A stretch of 64,000 nucleotides of DNA, from assembly GCA_027922465.2 (NCBI GenBank), contig BQMF02000015.1:558001-622000 (forward strand). Reading direction: 5' to 3'. This stretch comes from Turritopsis dohrnii (taxonomy: Eukaryota > Cnidaria > Hydrozoa > Anthoathecata > Oceaniidae). The notes below the pieces were generated by a model, which was not told the DNA's origin, ran no database searches, and worked only from the letters and a program-made list of their open reading frames with translations. Below, piece after piece: positions 49,100 to 60,877 of the stretch (its first letter is position 1; each line of letters starts with the position of its first letter). Both the position numbers and the translations under genes were made by a program.

Positions 49100-49197
49100 A
49101 TCACTGCGAAGGAGCACTCCTTCTATAGAAATATACACATTTTTCAATGAAAATGCTCTCTTCATCGCAGTGACATTTTGACGATTTTGGCCACTGA
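49100..49197 (-). repeat. ~95-base dispersed repeat, copy D
   Basis: ATCACTGCGAAGGAGCACTC ... GACGATTTTGGCCACTG; best example of the internal inverted halves. Confidence 0.78.
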
Positions 49198-51528
49198 GTC
49201 GCTGCGTGTAAATAGGCAGATTACATGAATCGTTCAAATATGGTCTCAAAAACAAACATCATCAAATGGAGGATAAAGTTCAGAACAGCAGCTGTTAAAT
49301 GTTTTATGGCTTTCCGTTCATCGGTATCCTAAGTATGGTTAACTAAAATGATTCAAATAGCTCTTCCCATGGATAAATTCATGTCCATCCTTACAACTTT
49401 TATAATGAGTCCCTTCTGATTAATAGTGACGTTTGCATCACCAACACAACGTGATGAAACACGATTCCCTCTTCTTCATAAAATAATCTTCTGATACCCA
49501 GATCAATAATTCTACGATAAAATATAGATAACGAATTGCATAATAATGTACAACAAAACTTTCAATCGTATATGTACATTAATTTTGTTAAGCGAAGGAA
49601 AGGAACTACTTCAACTATTTTTAAATTCACTGCGGAGATAAAAATTGAAATGTCTTTTACTGACAATGTCCTACCTTCTCAGCAATTCATTGATTGGACC
49701 CTCCTTACATCATCAAGGTAACCGCGTCTGGCATGTGATTTCAGGAATCTATACTGTGACACACCCTCCTACACAGTGACTCTACAACACGATTTGGATA
49801 CTTTTACCTATATAAAAAGGAGGATTTTGTGCATTTTACTGTAGGAGGTAGTGCTGCAGCATTTCAAAACACAGTTAAGCACTTGTCTGTTGATCCACAC
49901 CAAGTAACACGGATCGCTGTTTTTGGTGCTATGCATTGAAAAACTTATTGCATAACAACAAATAAGAGAATATGGGCGTATTTTGAGAATATGGCGTTTC
50001 GTATGGCGTTTTATTTGGGAAATTAAACCGTAATTTTTCCAGAGACTATACAACAAAGAAATAATTAGAGAGAGGGAGACACACACACACAGATAGAGAG
50101 AGAGTGGATGTTCGGATTATTATTACTTGTCATGACATATGTGATTAGATCTGAATAAAAAATCCACAGGTTACTCGTTAGAGACATAACAGCTTTTATC
50201 TGGCTTTTCTTATTATCAACTGCAAAATAATTAGGATTGAAGGTTGGGACAAAAATGCAATTGTACAGGGGAGGAGAGTGTTAGCAATCTAACCATAAAA
50301 GAAAAGCGTTCAAATAATCCCATTGGTTATATAAATTGAATTCACAAATTATGTTAATGCTCTCCTACACAAATTTCGACATACCTCTAGATCCGCCACT
50401 GGGCATCACACCTTGCAAATCCTTGCTAAGTCAATTCGACGGAGAAATTCGTGATGATTCTAATAGGCGCTCAATGGAATAATATACCTTGAAGTTGGGC
50501 GCTATTTTACCGTAGAATGAATGCCAAAAATCTTAAAACGCCCAATTTTTAAAAAGAGAAGCCGTCAATTATGTTATTTTCCATTTCATTACATAATAAA
50601 ATTTCTTTTACACACGTTTCCATCAAATGGCCGTTAATTAAAAAGCCATTAGCAAATGTCAGTAGATAAGAAGAGGTTTGTGGAACAAACAACAGACTCC
50701 TGACCCATAGCCAGTACCCATTTCTGAAACCTGTTGAACCCTGTAGAAACTTGGACACAAAGCATAAAAAGAGGAGTGACTTGTGATAAAACCAAGACCA
50801 AGAATCATTAACATTTCCTGTTTTTCACCCGCATTAAAAGTAGTGGTCTTAAAAGTACTGGTGTCTGTTGAAAACCACAACAATCAGGGCTAAAAATAAA
50901 GGCCAGTCAACGGTCATTTTGCCTGGCGGACATTATTCAAAAAAGTTCACTTACCTTTGTCAACCTTTTGTCAAGCGATTTCGTTCTACTAAGAAATTAA
51001 TTATTTTTACTTGGTTAATAGTTGCTTTGAGTGCTTTAAGTTTTTAATCTGTAACAGCAAGATGAACATGATTTTAAGGGAACTACGTGTGGTGAAAAAA
51101 AATTTGGTTGGAAGACTTTCATAATTGACCGGCATAATTTTCGTTATATTTGCTGAAATAGTGAATCCAATCGTCCTTAATTTTGTCGGAGCTAATGACG
51201 TCATCTGTCTTTTGCTGTTTGACCGAAATCATATGGTAGCAATTTCTCAATGCTATGGAATTCATTTTTATACTACCACCAAGCTAATACGTCAGTTGAC
51301 TTGTATACAGAAATACGTTAAACTTTATTCCAAACACAAACCCTACAACATTTTTCTATACAACCTCTCGTCACACTCTTCTCACACCTGCTTTTGTATG
51401 TCAAGAAAAAATATCGACAGATGTTCATTCGGTCAATCGGAATGTTTCGAAATTCTTTGTTCATTTTTTTCACTGCAAAATCAAAATCTGTTTTCCTTCC
51501 ATTTGATAGTTAACTAAATACGTGAATT
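49198..51528. other. Spacer with small microsatellite
   Basis: No gene supported. A GA/CA-rich microsatellite lies at about 50067-50104. Confidence 0.4.
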
Positions 51529-51600
51529 CCCTGCGATGAAGAGCACTTTTATTCAAATGGTGCGTATATTTCTTTACAAATGTACTCCTTCGCAGTGATT
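51529..51600 (+). repeat. ~95-base dispersed repeat, copy E (5' truncated)
   Basis: CCCTGCGATGAAGAGCACTT ... CTCCTTCGCAGTGATT, lacking the CAGTGGGCAAAATCG start. Confidence 0.72.
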
Positions 51601-52255
51601 AAACAAAATTTTCAACAAATCCCATTTCCCTTTGCCTCATTGTAGTAATGTTATTTTTCGATTTTCTCTTCTTCTACTTTTCCATTTCCTACAAAATTTA
51701 CATCACGAGAAAGACCAAAAAATAAGGATTCCATCGATATAAAATTTATAAAAATTAATTGAATATTTTCTTTGCGATGAAAATTTTTGTTGCAAAAGTT
51801 TTGAAACACACTTTAGAATGTGTGAAAGCTGGATTTTCATTCGAAACTCTCGGGTTTTCACGTCGTAACTGAATGTGCATGCATAATAGACGGAAAGAAT
51901 ATTGATGGTTTTGATAGTGTAAATCATTGTTAGGACAACCCTTCTATATCTTGAATTTTTTAAACACTATTTATTACCAGGGTAAAACAAAATGGTTCAT
52001 GAAACTTCCCTAACAGCATAGATTCAAAACTTCCTGAAACTCATTAGTTGAAAAAGTATTGTGAATAAAAATTATTACACGAGAATCTAGTTATAATTAC
52101 ATCCTAAACAATCCTAAACAATCATAAAGAAGCACAAGGAAATCGAAGCAACAAGAAATACACAGAATAATATAGGTATCTTTCAATCTTTTAAAAAAAA
52201 AAAGTTCATGCATGCAAATTATCCTAAAGATTATTATGGCCAAGATTCAAACAGA
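51601..52255. other. Spacer
   Basis: Nothing recognised. Confidence 0.35.
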
Positions 52256-52336
52256 TACAGTCGACTTTCGATATCTCGAACTCTCAGGGGACCGGGATAA
52301 AAAGTTCGAGATATCGACAGTTCGAGATATCGAGAA

Positions 52337-53238
52337 GGCTCATGTGAAAAGGTTGGGTACCCAATTTGGGTGCCCAATTGGGCTAGCTATTTGGGTACCG
52401 AATATAAACTACAGACCGGAATGAAAATTCCGTTTACCGCCCAGGCGCTTGCTTAGGGAAAAAATAACACCAGTAAGGATATAGTGTTTATTCAATTTTA
52501 ATACTTGTTGAAAAGTAAAGCTTTAACTTGGTGTTTTACGTAAAAGATTTACGAACTCGATATGTATTAGGAACCTAAGATAAAGGCCTCTATTTGAAAA
52601 GTTTACAAAGGATGTCGAAGCTTATGTTTCAAGAGTGGAGCCGGATTTCCTTCACGGTGGACGCGATCGCACGACAACACTATTGACATGTAATGATGAA
52701 TTGTGTGGTTTAAAACGTTCGCATTGTGCAATAAAAACTCGTTGTTACTCCTGTTATTCGGTCGTCCACTCGACTTAAACTTAGAACTAAATTTACAGAC
52801 CAAATCTCAGAAGATGTTTTGTTTAAACACTAGCAGCATAGCAATCATTATTTCCAGTAAAACTAATAAATTTGCACAAAAACGAAATTTGAACGAGTCC
52901 TTGTTTTTTTCTGTTTTCTGGGAGGAGAAGCGGGCGCATACGACGGGCATCATGGATCAGGTTTGTGTTTCTACTGGCTGCAAAATCGAAAGTACCAAAT
53001 TCAAAATGGCGGCCGTTTGAGAACGCGCAAATTATTCTTTTCGAAATTAGAACATTTCATCTCAAAGTGAGTTGTATCTAGTAATGTTTTTCTTGTGCGC
53101 CTAGGTGCTCTGATAAAACCCTGGAACAAAAATCAAGTGTTAACAGTTGGCATATTTTTAGTTTTCTGGTACCCAAATAGGAAGGTTAGCCGCCCAATTG
53201 CGCACCCAAATTGGGTACCCAACCTTTTCACATGAGCC
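52337..53238. mobile_element. Nested foldback element with 9-base target duplication
   Basis: Inverted ends GGCTCATGTGAAAAGGTTGG and complement, then GTACCCAA-type blocks. The 9-base duplication TATCGAGAA at 52328-52336 and 53239-53247 is part of the pogo terminal repeat. Nine bases is usual for Mutator-like elements; hAT-type would give eight. No transposase seen. Confidence 0.83.
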
Positions 53239-53280
53239 TATCGAGAAAGGGGTAGGAAAGTTTTTTCGCTTAGATTTCGT

Positions 53281-53410
53281 GCTTTTTTTTCCAACTGGTC
53301 AATAATTTGTTCTTATTCTTAACCCAGGCTGATTGTGTTCTTTGAGACGTCATACTTTTGGGCTAACTTTTTTCTAGACATCCTTTTCTTGCATGTCTTT
53401 CAATGCTTTA
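53281..53410 (-). pseudogene. pogo transposase N-terminal remnant
   Basis: Two short frames together resemble the amino end of pogo transposases (EEKYKALKDMQEKDV, then RKKLAQKYDVSKNTIS, then EQIIDQLEKK). They are separated by stops and a frame break. Confidence 0.65.
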
Positions 53411-53542
53411 TACTTTTCTTCTACAACAGATTTGTAAATCTTTCCTTAACGAGCTTCATTAGGGAGATTCGTAAACTCGACGAGCCTGTTACACGAAAAA
53501 AATTAATTACTTGTGAGAATTATATTGAAGCTGTTCTACTAA

Positions 53543-53974
53543 GGGGCTGTTTATATGGAAGCCGAGCCAGCCCGTTTGCAGGGCTAGCCCTTTAGCCGGG
53601 CTGGAAATTTTTTCTGTTTATTTGAAGCGGGCTGGCCCTGCAAACGGGCTGACCTCTTTTTCATGCAAACCAAGCGGGAAAATTTAAGCGTCAGAAAGAA
53701 AGATTTGCAAATTTTAAGCCAATGAAAATCTGTGTATTTGTAACGAGGCTAGCCCGTTTGCCGGGCTGGCTCACCTGAGACTGTTTACATGGGATTTTTT
53801 TCAGCCCGCTTGCCGAGATCTCGGGTAAAATAGCCGAGATCTCGGTAAGCGGGCCAGCCCTCCTGTTCATATAAACAAAATTCTTAATTACTTTAAAATT
53901 ACCATGAAGGCGAGATCTCGGCTAAAGGGCTAGCCCTGCAAACGGGCTGGCTCGACTTCCATATAAACAGCCCC
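53543..53974. mobile_element. Nested PIF/Harbinger-like MITE
   Basis: Inverted ends GGGGCTGTTTATATGGAAG and complement with TAA on both sides (53540-53542, 53975-53977). GC-rich repeats of AGCCCG and GAGATCTCGG inside. The GGGGCTGTTTA start is typical of Harbinger-type ends. Confidence 0.83.
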
Positions 53975-54365
53975 TAAAACGGTACTTCAGAGATTTAAAG
54001 CCTTTTGTTGTATCAAAAGAAACATCATTACTTTGCACGCTTATTTGAAGTGTTGATGTGAAGTTTCTAAAGACTTTGTAGGGAAAAATTCACGAACAAC
54101 TCTACTAAGTTGTATACAATTCCCTACAAATCTATAGAAAAATAGTTTCGTGTAAACGGAACATGATTTTTCCGAATCCCCCTAATGTTTTCGCCTTTAC
54201 AATCAATTAATCTTTCAAAAAAACTAGATTCATTATACTTTATAGAAAATTCGATTGAAGAATGGGATATTTTATCAAAACATTAAATAATGCGAAAATC
54301 ACCCCGGATTTATTTTGGGGGAAAGTTCGAGATATCGAGGTTCGGAATATCGAGGGTCGACTGTA

Positions 54366-54678
54366 AATTGAAAACAACATAATATATAAATGTCCAATTC
54401 ATATATTTTCTGAAAGAACTCAAGCAGCATATGTAAAGTTATAAATTTCTTCACTGTTTAAAAGGAGTTTCAAGAATTAGATTAATAAAAGGATTATTCA
54501 AAATGTTCTGATGACGATATTGTACCCTCAGTGTTTGCTTTTTCTCCATCATCAGAATATCGCACGTGCTTGGTTATGTTGTGTTGCACATATGTGCTTC
54601 GCACGCATTCTCTGCATACTTGGAACTTATATGAAACGAACGGTAACCGAAGTATTGTGCAGCGATGGTACAACGATG
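54366..54678. other. Spacer between transposon and SINE
   Basis: No supported gene or repeat end. Confidence 0.35.
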
Positions 54679-54930
54679 CAGGATGGTGTAGTGGTCAGTA
54701 CCTTTGAGTGTGACCGCTGCGACCCGTGTTCGAGTCCAGTCATGTCGCATCTCAATACTCCACACTCCGATGCGCTTTAAAAGCAGCGTATCAGTCCATT
54801 AGGAGACATCGACTGACCTTCGGCAAGTTAGACCTATGCTGACGTATCTCTGGTGGCGGTAAGTCAACTACCATTACGAATGGAAGCCAAAGGACTATAA
54901 ACTGTCGGTTACTTACTTACCTACTTACTA
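54679..54930 (+). mobile_element. tRNA-derived SINE with TTAC tail
   Basis: The head has an A box (TGGTGTAGTGGTCAGTA) and a B box (GTGTTCGAGTCC) about 40 bases apart, like a tRNA of the Asp/Glu type. A tRNA-unrelated body follows, then a tail of TTAC repeats (54909-54930). No target duplication located. Confidence 0.78.
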
Positions 54931-55308
54931 CCCAGCCGGCACAAGACGTTTTTAAGACGTCTTTAATTCGTCTTAATCAGGTCTTCATAAGACGTATCTT
55001 GATAATGCGCATTTAAAACGCCCATAATGCGTCTTCAAAAGACGTCTTAGAATCAGACGTTTTGAAGACGTCTTATTATCGTTTTCGCAATGCCGTCGAA
55101 TTCATATTTTAAACGAGGACTTGGAAAGACGTTTTTAATGCGTATTTAAGACGTCCTTGAATTTCGATTTCGCGCGTGGCGGGAAGAAATGACGGGGGTA
55201 AATATTAATAGTGTATTCGTAAAATATTGATATAAAAGTTTCGAACTTGTCAGTTTTTTTTTTTAATTTTACAAAAACAACTATTATATCTTTCTTTTAA
55301 GTAGCAAA

Positions 55309-58300
55309 AAAAATTACATTTCATTGGTAAAAAGCTTTGAAACATTTTCTAACAATATCGGATCTCCCGTTCGTCAATTTTACAAAATATTTCTGGAAGT
55401 TGTGATTTCTCATTGCATAAATCAAGACTTCGCTGATAAATCGGTAAGTGTTTTTTACTTTTTAAATATAATTTTAAATATATAAATCTATATAATTTTG
55501 TTACTTGAGATTAAGTCAATGTTTATGTTAGTTTGAGGACGTGAGTAGTCAGTAGTGGAAGATTTATGCTTGATTTCTAAAGATTTCTGGCAATATTTCA
55601 AGTTTTGAGTTTTGTTGTTTAACTTTATATTAGCAACTTACTGACTTTCCTGTTTCATTTCGTGAGAGATTTTTTCTGTTTCAATTTGCTTTGTCGTTGG
55701 TTTAATGTAGTAGTAGAAGTGTAGTAATGTAATGAAGTGATTTGTGGATGGCTGATAGATGATAACTGTGATGTTTTTGCTTGTAGTTACTTCAGAATAT
55801 TGACACCATATGTGACAGTTTATGGGAAAAGGATAACAAGCTAAATTTCGATTTAAATCGAAATTTCGATTTTTGATTATTTAAAGCTAAATTTCGATTT
55901 TTTAAAATCGAAATTTAGCTTCAAAAAATCGAAATCGAAATCGAAATTTAGCTTCTAAAAAATCGAAATTTAGCTTCTCAAAATCGAAATCGAAATCGAA
56001 ATTTAGCTTCTAAAATTCGAATTCGAAATTTAGATTCTAAAAAAATCGATTTTTGAATTCTAAATGGAGTACCATTATCGCTGTTAAAAAGTTTTGTTTA
56101 TATATTTTTCACATCGGTATGCGCCATTTTGGTTCTTGACCGGGGGACTTTGTTACTTCGCTAAATCGAAATAAAAAGTTTCCGAAAAATATCCATCAAG
56201 TTTACATTTCTATATCGTTTTGTTTTAATAATCTGGTCATCTGTCGTCAGTGATCTTTTATTGAATCTAATGCTCCCGTTATGGACTTCGTCTCATGATA
56301 AAAGACAATAAAAAATACGTATATAACAGGTTATATACTTTCATTAAAATAAAGGTGAGTATAACAAAAGCTGTTAAAATATTTTCATTTGTCTCTCTCC
56401 TCCTTTGAACCTTAAAAAAAATTTGAATTTCCAGTTAATAACGAAACTCCAGGTGTTGAGTGTTTCTTTTTTTTCGCAATGTTTACAATTTTTTGCAATG
56501 TTTGCATTTTTCTTGAAATTTGATTGACTCGCATGCCAGATGGCCGCGCGGTGGCCTAAAAAAGTATAATCGAATCCAACTTCCAAGCACACAAAATCTG
56601 GCCGTCGTCGGCCAACAAAGTTGAGCAATAGTTGTCACTGAACATGCACAGAACTCGCCGCGTACGTACGTACGGGCAAAATCGCACAAGTGGAGGTTGG
56701 CCTTTAAGTCACCAGAAGATCACATTACAAGGTTTTAAAATAATAAACTTTTTCCCCCGAAGGAGTTTACCAAAATAGCGATGGAACAACGGAATAAAAA
56801 AGAATTACAGCGTACGGTTTCTATTCTTAACAACTTTATCAGTAACTGTCGTTTCTTTTATATCTAACTGAATGAGAACCAGGTAATTAGTTCAGTATTA
56901 AACACTAACGCGTGCTACCTGTAATTACACTGAATTCGGTACAACAACAACATCTAGAATTTACATAATTTAAGCCGAAAAGGATTCTTATTGGTTAAGA
57001 AGCCGCGAAACTTTTACCAGCCAATCGGATTGCAAGAAGTATGTCAACACGAAAATTAATGCAAAACAGAAGCGAAAGAAAGTAGAATTTCAGCATGTTG
57101 CGACATCCATCAAAAGTTAACAGCCGGACGTTTAAACTTTTGAAATTTTTTGTTGTAAAGTGAATATACATTTTCATTGTTTCTATTGGCTATATACCAA
57201 TAAAACTTTATATGATTAGTGGTCACACAAAAAAGCAAAATGTACGGTTTAGTGTTCCCATTATAACGAAACATTTACAATGACAACAAAATCTTATTTA
57301 CGTAACACTTATTCTTATGATTAACATCGATTCTGGTTAAAGAAATCGATTTTCTGATTTATGAAATCGAATAATTAGATTCTTTTAAAATCGAATAATT
57401 TAGATTCTTTTAAAATCGAATAATTTAGATTCTTTTAAAATCGAAATTTAGCTTCAAAAAATCGAAATCGAAATCGAAATTTAGCTTCTAAAAAATCGAA
57501 ATTTAGCTTCTAAAAATCGAAATCGAAATCGAAATTTAGATTTCATAAAATCGATTTTTTGCAGCTAAATTTCGATTTAAAAAGAATCGAAATTTAGCTT
57601 GTTATCCTTTTCCCATAAACCGTCACATATATAGTACCATGACATTATGGAATCCTTTTTGAGGGGGAAAATCATAAGAAGTTATAATTTCTAGTAAATT
57701 AATCAGTAATTCATCACAAATTTATCTGTAGTAATCATTTCTGATTAATAACTTACTACCAATACGTAGAAACCATCCACAATGACATTGCAAAAATTAT
57801 AGAACAAATTTTCGAACGCATGAAATATTTTTTTTCCATTCAGAACTTTGAAGTCGTACGAAAAGATAAATTTGAAAATGATGGTTGTTTTACCATGACA
57901 GATGCAAAGTTTAGTTTAGAAATTTAAAGTTTAGACATTTTACTTTGATTAAGATACTCTAGATTATTTTATTTTACCCAATAACGAGCACAATAACGAG
58001 TTTTTGGAAAAGTTTGTCTGTCATATTTGTTTTTATATTCAAGTTATAAAGATATAAATACATCAGTATTTATGTTATTCTTGTGTTTCTTGCACTGATA
58101 TTTAATTTTTGTGCTTGTTATGAGTTTGTTGTTCTGTCATATATATACACCTCGATGATGTTTCAAAATGTCTATGGAGTTTAATGATAGACATGAATGT
58201 TTTGCCTGTTTTTCAGGTTTCAGTTAATCCAAGTAAATAAATCAGATTTCCAGTACGCTGTTAATTTAATACTGAAATGGTAATTAACTTCTTTAATTTA

Positions 58301-58630
58301 ATTTTCATGCTTTTCTATGCTTGTTGCACACATTACTTTATTGTATGTATCCTTTCTGCATTCTGTTTGTTCTGTTCTGCTAAGAGTGTGTGTCATTCTT
58401 TATTTAGATTATTCTCCACCCAAGTTGTTTATTGTTCTTTTAACATGATAACAAGAAAAAAGTGAGGAGAAAAGATTATACCAAGCAGTTACTGGTATGT
58501 GTCCTGTTTACTCTAGATGTTTTCATTTTTGTGATTGTTATAACACCTCTCATTAAATAGGGTTTTTGTATTTTAGATTACTGTCAAAAAAGCTGAGGAG
58601 GAGGAAATACACAAAATCATGCGATAAACT
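55309..58630 (+). other. Possible short exons inside the 4.5-kb element
   Basis: After an acceptor TTTCTTTTAAG near 55308 a 45-codon open stretch (SNNIGSPVRQFYKIFLEVVI) ends at a donor GTAAGT (55444). Further open stretches flanked by splice-like signals are IQVNKSDFQYAVNLILK (about 58223-58276), KDYTKQLL (to 58493) and VKKAEEEEIHKIMR plus stop (58577-58630). Not all phases fit together. No family recognised. Confidence 0.22.
55810..57632. mobile_element. Nested foldback element with TCGAAATTTAGCTTC repeats
   Basis: Inverted ends TATGTGACAGTTTATGGGAA and near complement (CCCATAAACCGTCACATA) followed by GGATAACAAGC and arrays of AATCGAAATTTAGCTTC (left 55845-56045, right 57340-57605). About 1.8 kb, no transposase. 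Inside the 4.5-kb element. Confidence 0.78.
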
Positions 58631-59480
58631 AAAAACTGATTTTGTTTCACTGAAGAAAAACATGACAACAGCTGCTCCTGCTAATTGAAAAATCGCCATT
58701 TTTATTTGCATGTCTTTTTGGTTGGTTTTCAAACAGTTTCTGTCATTCTGAGTTTAGTTGCAGTAAAATCAAACAAGAAACAGTTCCAACCCATGACAAT
58801 TTTTAATATTTGAACATTACTTCGATTTAGCTAACCCTTTTTCAAGAGTCGTTTTTATACCTTTATATTTCATGAAAGACTATACTTACGTTTTATGGAA
58901 TATTTTTTAATAATGACAAGCCCTAAACTTTGGCAGTGTTATGAGCTATTTGTTCCCCAATTAATTTATAAACTACATGTAAATATTTGAATAAGAAGAT
59001 TTTATCATCAGTATTATAATACCTGAAGATGTAAAAAGTAACTTACGAAAAGCTTCGTATAATAAATTTGTTTTATCAATACTGTTTCTGTGTTTTTCAC
59101 TACCAAACTATGGCTTCCTTATTTACATCTTAAAGTGGTTTTACAAACGTTTTTAGCAGATAAAATGAAGACGTCTTTTAAACGTTAGAAAAAGACGTCT
59201 TAAATCTGTCTTCAACTAGTCGGATTTGTCCGTTTAGAAAACGTCTTTTTACAACGTCTTAAAGACGTCTTGAAAAGACGTTTTTTAAACGTCTTAAAGA
59301 AGTTTTAAACGTCTAAAAATGCGTTTTAAAAACGTCTTAAAGACGTCTTGGAAGATGTCTTAAAGACGTCTTGAAAAGACGTTTTCTAAACGGACAAATC
59401 CGACCAGTTTAAGACGGATTTAAGACGTCTTCCAAGACGTCTTTAAGACGTTTTTAAAACGTCTTTTTGCCGGCTGGGTA

Positions 59481-60877
59481 TTGATACAGAGATATGAGGT
59501 ATTTCGAAATCAGCCGAGTTTGTAGAGGAATTAGCCAGCACCGATTCAAAGCAATTTTTTTTGTTGCATAAAATATCTCAGCCAATCAGGGAATACTATT
59601 TCGATGGACGTTCAATTATTCGAATGCCCAAAGTCATCAATAAATTTTTATCGTCTGAGTAAAAATTGTTGTTGGTCGAAACTTCTTTTAAGAAAATATT
59701 TTCTCAAAATAAGAGCGAAATTAAAATGATGTAAGAATTTGTTCGCCCTTTTGAGTATTGTGTTATTACATAAATATGTCGTGATTTCACACTTTTTTAA
59801 AAGAATGTGTTAAAATAAGGATGTCTTTTTTTAATAAGTAAAATATTGTAGCAATTTATAATTGAAATGAATATAGACAAATGTTACAGAGTCATTCGCT
59901 CTGGGAGTTTCTACATGTTGTTCATGACTTTACTGTTGACTTCGCGATGATAATTTTACAAGCAAAGGCCCTGCCTTGTCTCTTTTTTCATAATGGAACA
60001 TACTGTACGCTTTTCAAAGTCCATCAACTAAATCTGTCAGTTCGATTCCGTTAATTCATTTTCGTATAAATTCGTGAATTTAAGAAATTTCCAAAATACT
60101 ACAACAAAATTCGTTGACTGTTCATTTTTTTAGTTTTTGATCTATACCGAAGCTATTCCCTGAAATGAAATATCGAATTCTCATCAAAGCCACGAAGTTC
60201 ATGTAGTTCAAATAACAGTCATTTAAGGCGTCGTTTCTGACAATTTCATTATATCTACAATATCTGCAAAAACTTTCATATTCTTATAAACAAACGTTTT
60301 CGTACAAACAAATAAAATGTAGGCACGTTTTGTCCCAAGACTTTTCTTTTCTACGTCTCAAGGGAGCAATTTTTTCTTCTCGATGTTTATTTATAGCTCA
60401 AGGGAATGTTGCCATGTTGTAGTGTAAAACCCGGGGCTTTTAAAGCACGATCATAAGGCTTTGTTGTTTGTAAATTTATAATCTTTGGCTTATATTTTCA
60501 GGGGGTGTAAGTAAAAGATCTAAATAATATTTAAAGTAAAAACTGTTATTAGTGTATTGTATTAGTTATAACAACGATGTAATACATTAGGTATATTACT
60601 ATAAATGTATTATTGAGTATGTAATTGTGAAATACTGTTAAAGAAATTCTCGTTTTCTACGTATTATTACCCCCGTCATTAACACATTTTAAATCAAAAT
60701 GTGGTTTTTATATAGTCCGCAACTTAACAGACGTCAAGAGAGAAAATTGGTTCAATGTACATTTTAGAAAATCGAATAACACAAAAGTTTATTTTAAACT
60801 TTTATTTTAACGTTGTTTAACATTTTTAGAAAGTACCTTGAAAGACTAAATTATAACTGTATGTTCTCACAGAAATT
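59481..60877. other. Spacer upstream of glypican gene
   Basis: No gene seen. An acceptor-like TTCTCACAG at 60871 just before the ATG suggests an untranslated exon further upstream. Confidence 0.4.

Larger units (their letters stand above)
52258..54363 (-). mobile_element. pogo/Tigger-type transposon, degenerate, with nested insertions
   Basis: Ends CAGTCGACTTTCGATATCTC and complement with TA on both sides (52256-52257 and 54364-54365). Subterminal TTCGAGATATCGA repeats follow. On the - strand at about 53281-53410 a broken frame reads RKKLAQKYDVSKNTIS, the CENP-B/pogo type helix-turn-helix. Stops and frame breaks show it is dead. Two other elements sit inside it. Confidence 0.82.
54931..59478. 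mobile_element. 4.5-kb DNA element with GACGTC-rich inverted ends
   Basis: Ends CCCAGCCGGCA and TGCCGGCTGGG with TA on both sides (54929-54930, 59479-59480). Both terminal regions (about 54940-55160 and 59160-59470) are packed with AAGACGTCTT palindromes and half motifs. The right end also contains an inner inverted repeat (CGGATTTGTCCGTTTAGAAA at 59222 and its complement at about 59388). No known transposase was recognised, only short exon-like stretches near 55309-55443, 58217-58276 and 58446-58630. Left end abuts the SINE tail. Confidence 0.72.

Noticed and set aside
52212..52424. 70-codon frame at the pogo left end
   Set aside because: It crosses the terminal repeat and the nested insertion boundary, so it is accidental.
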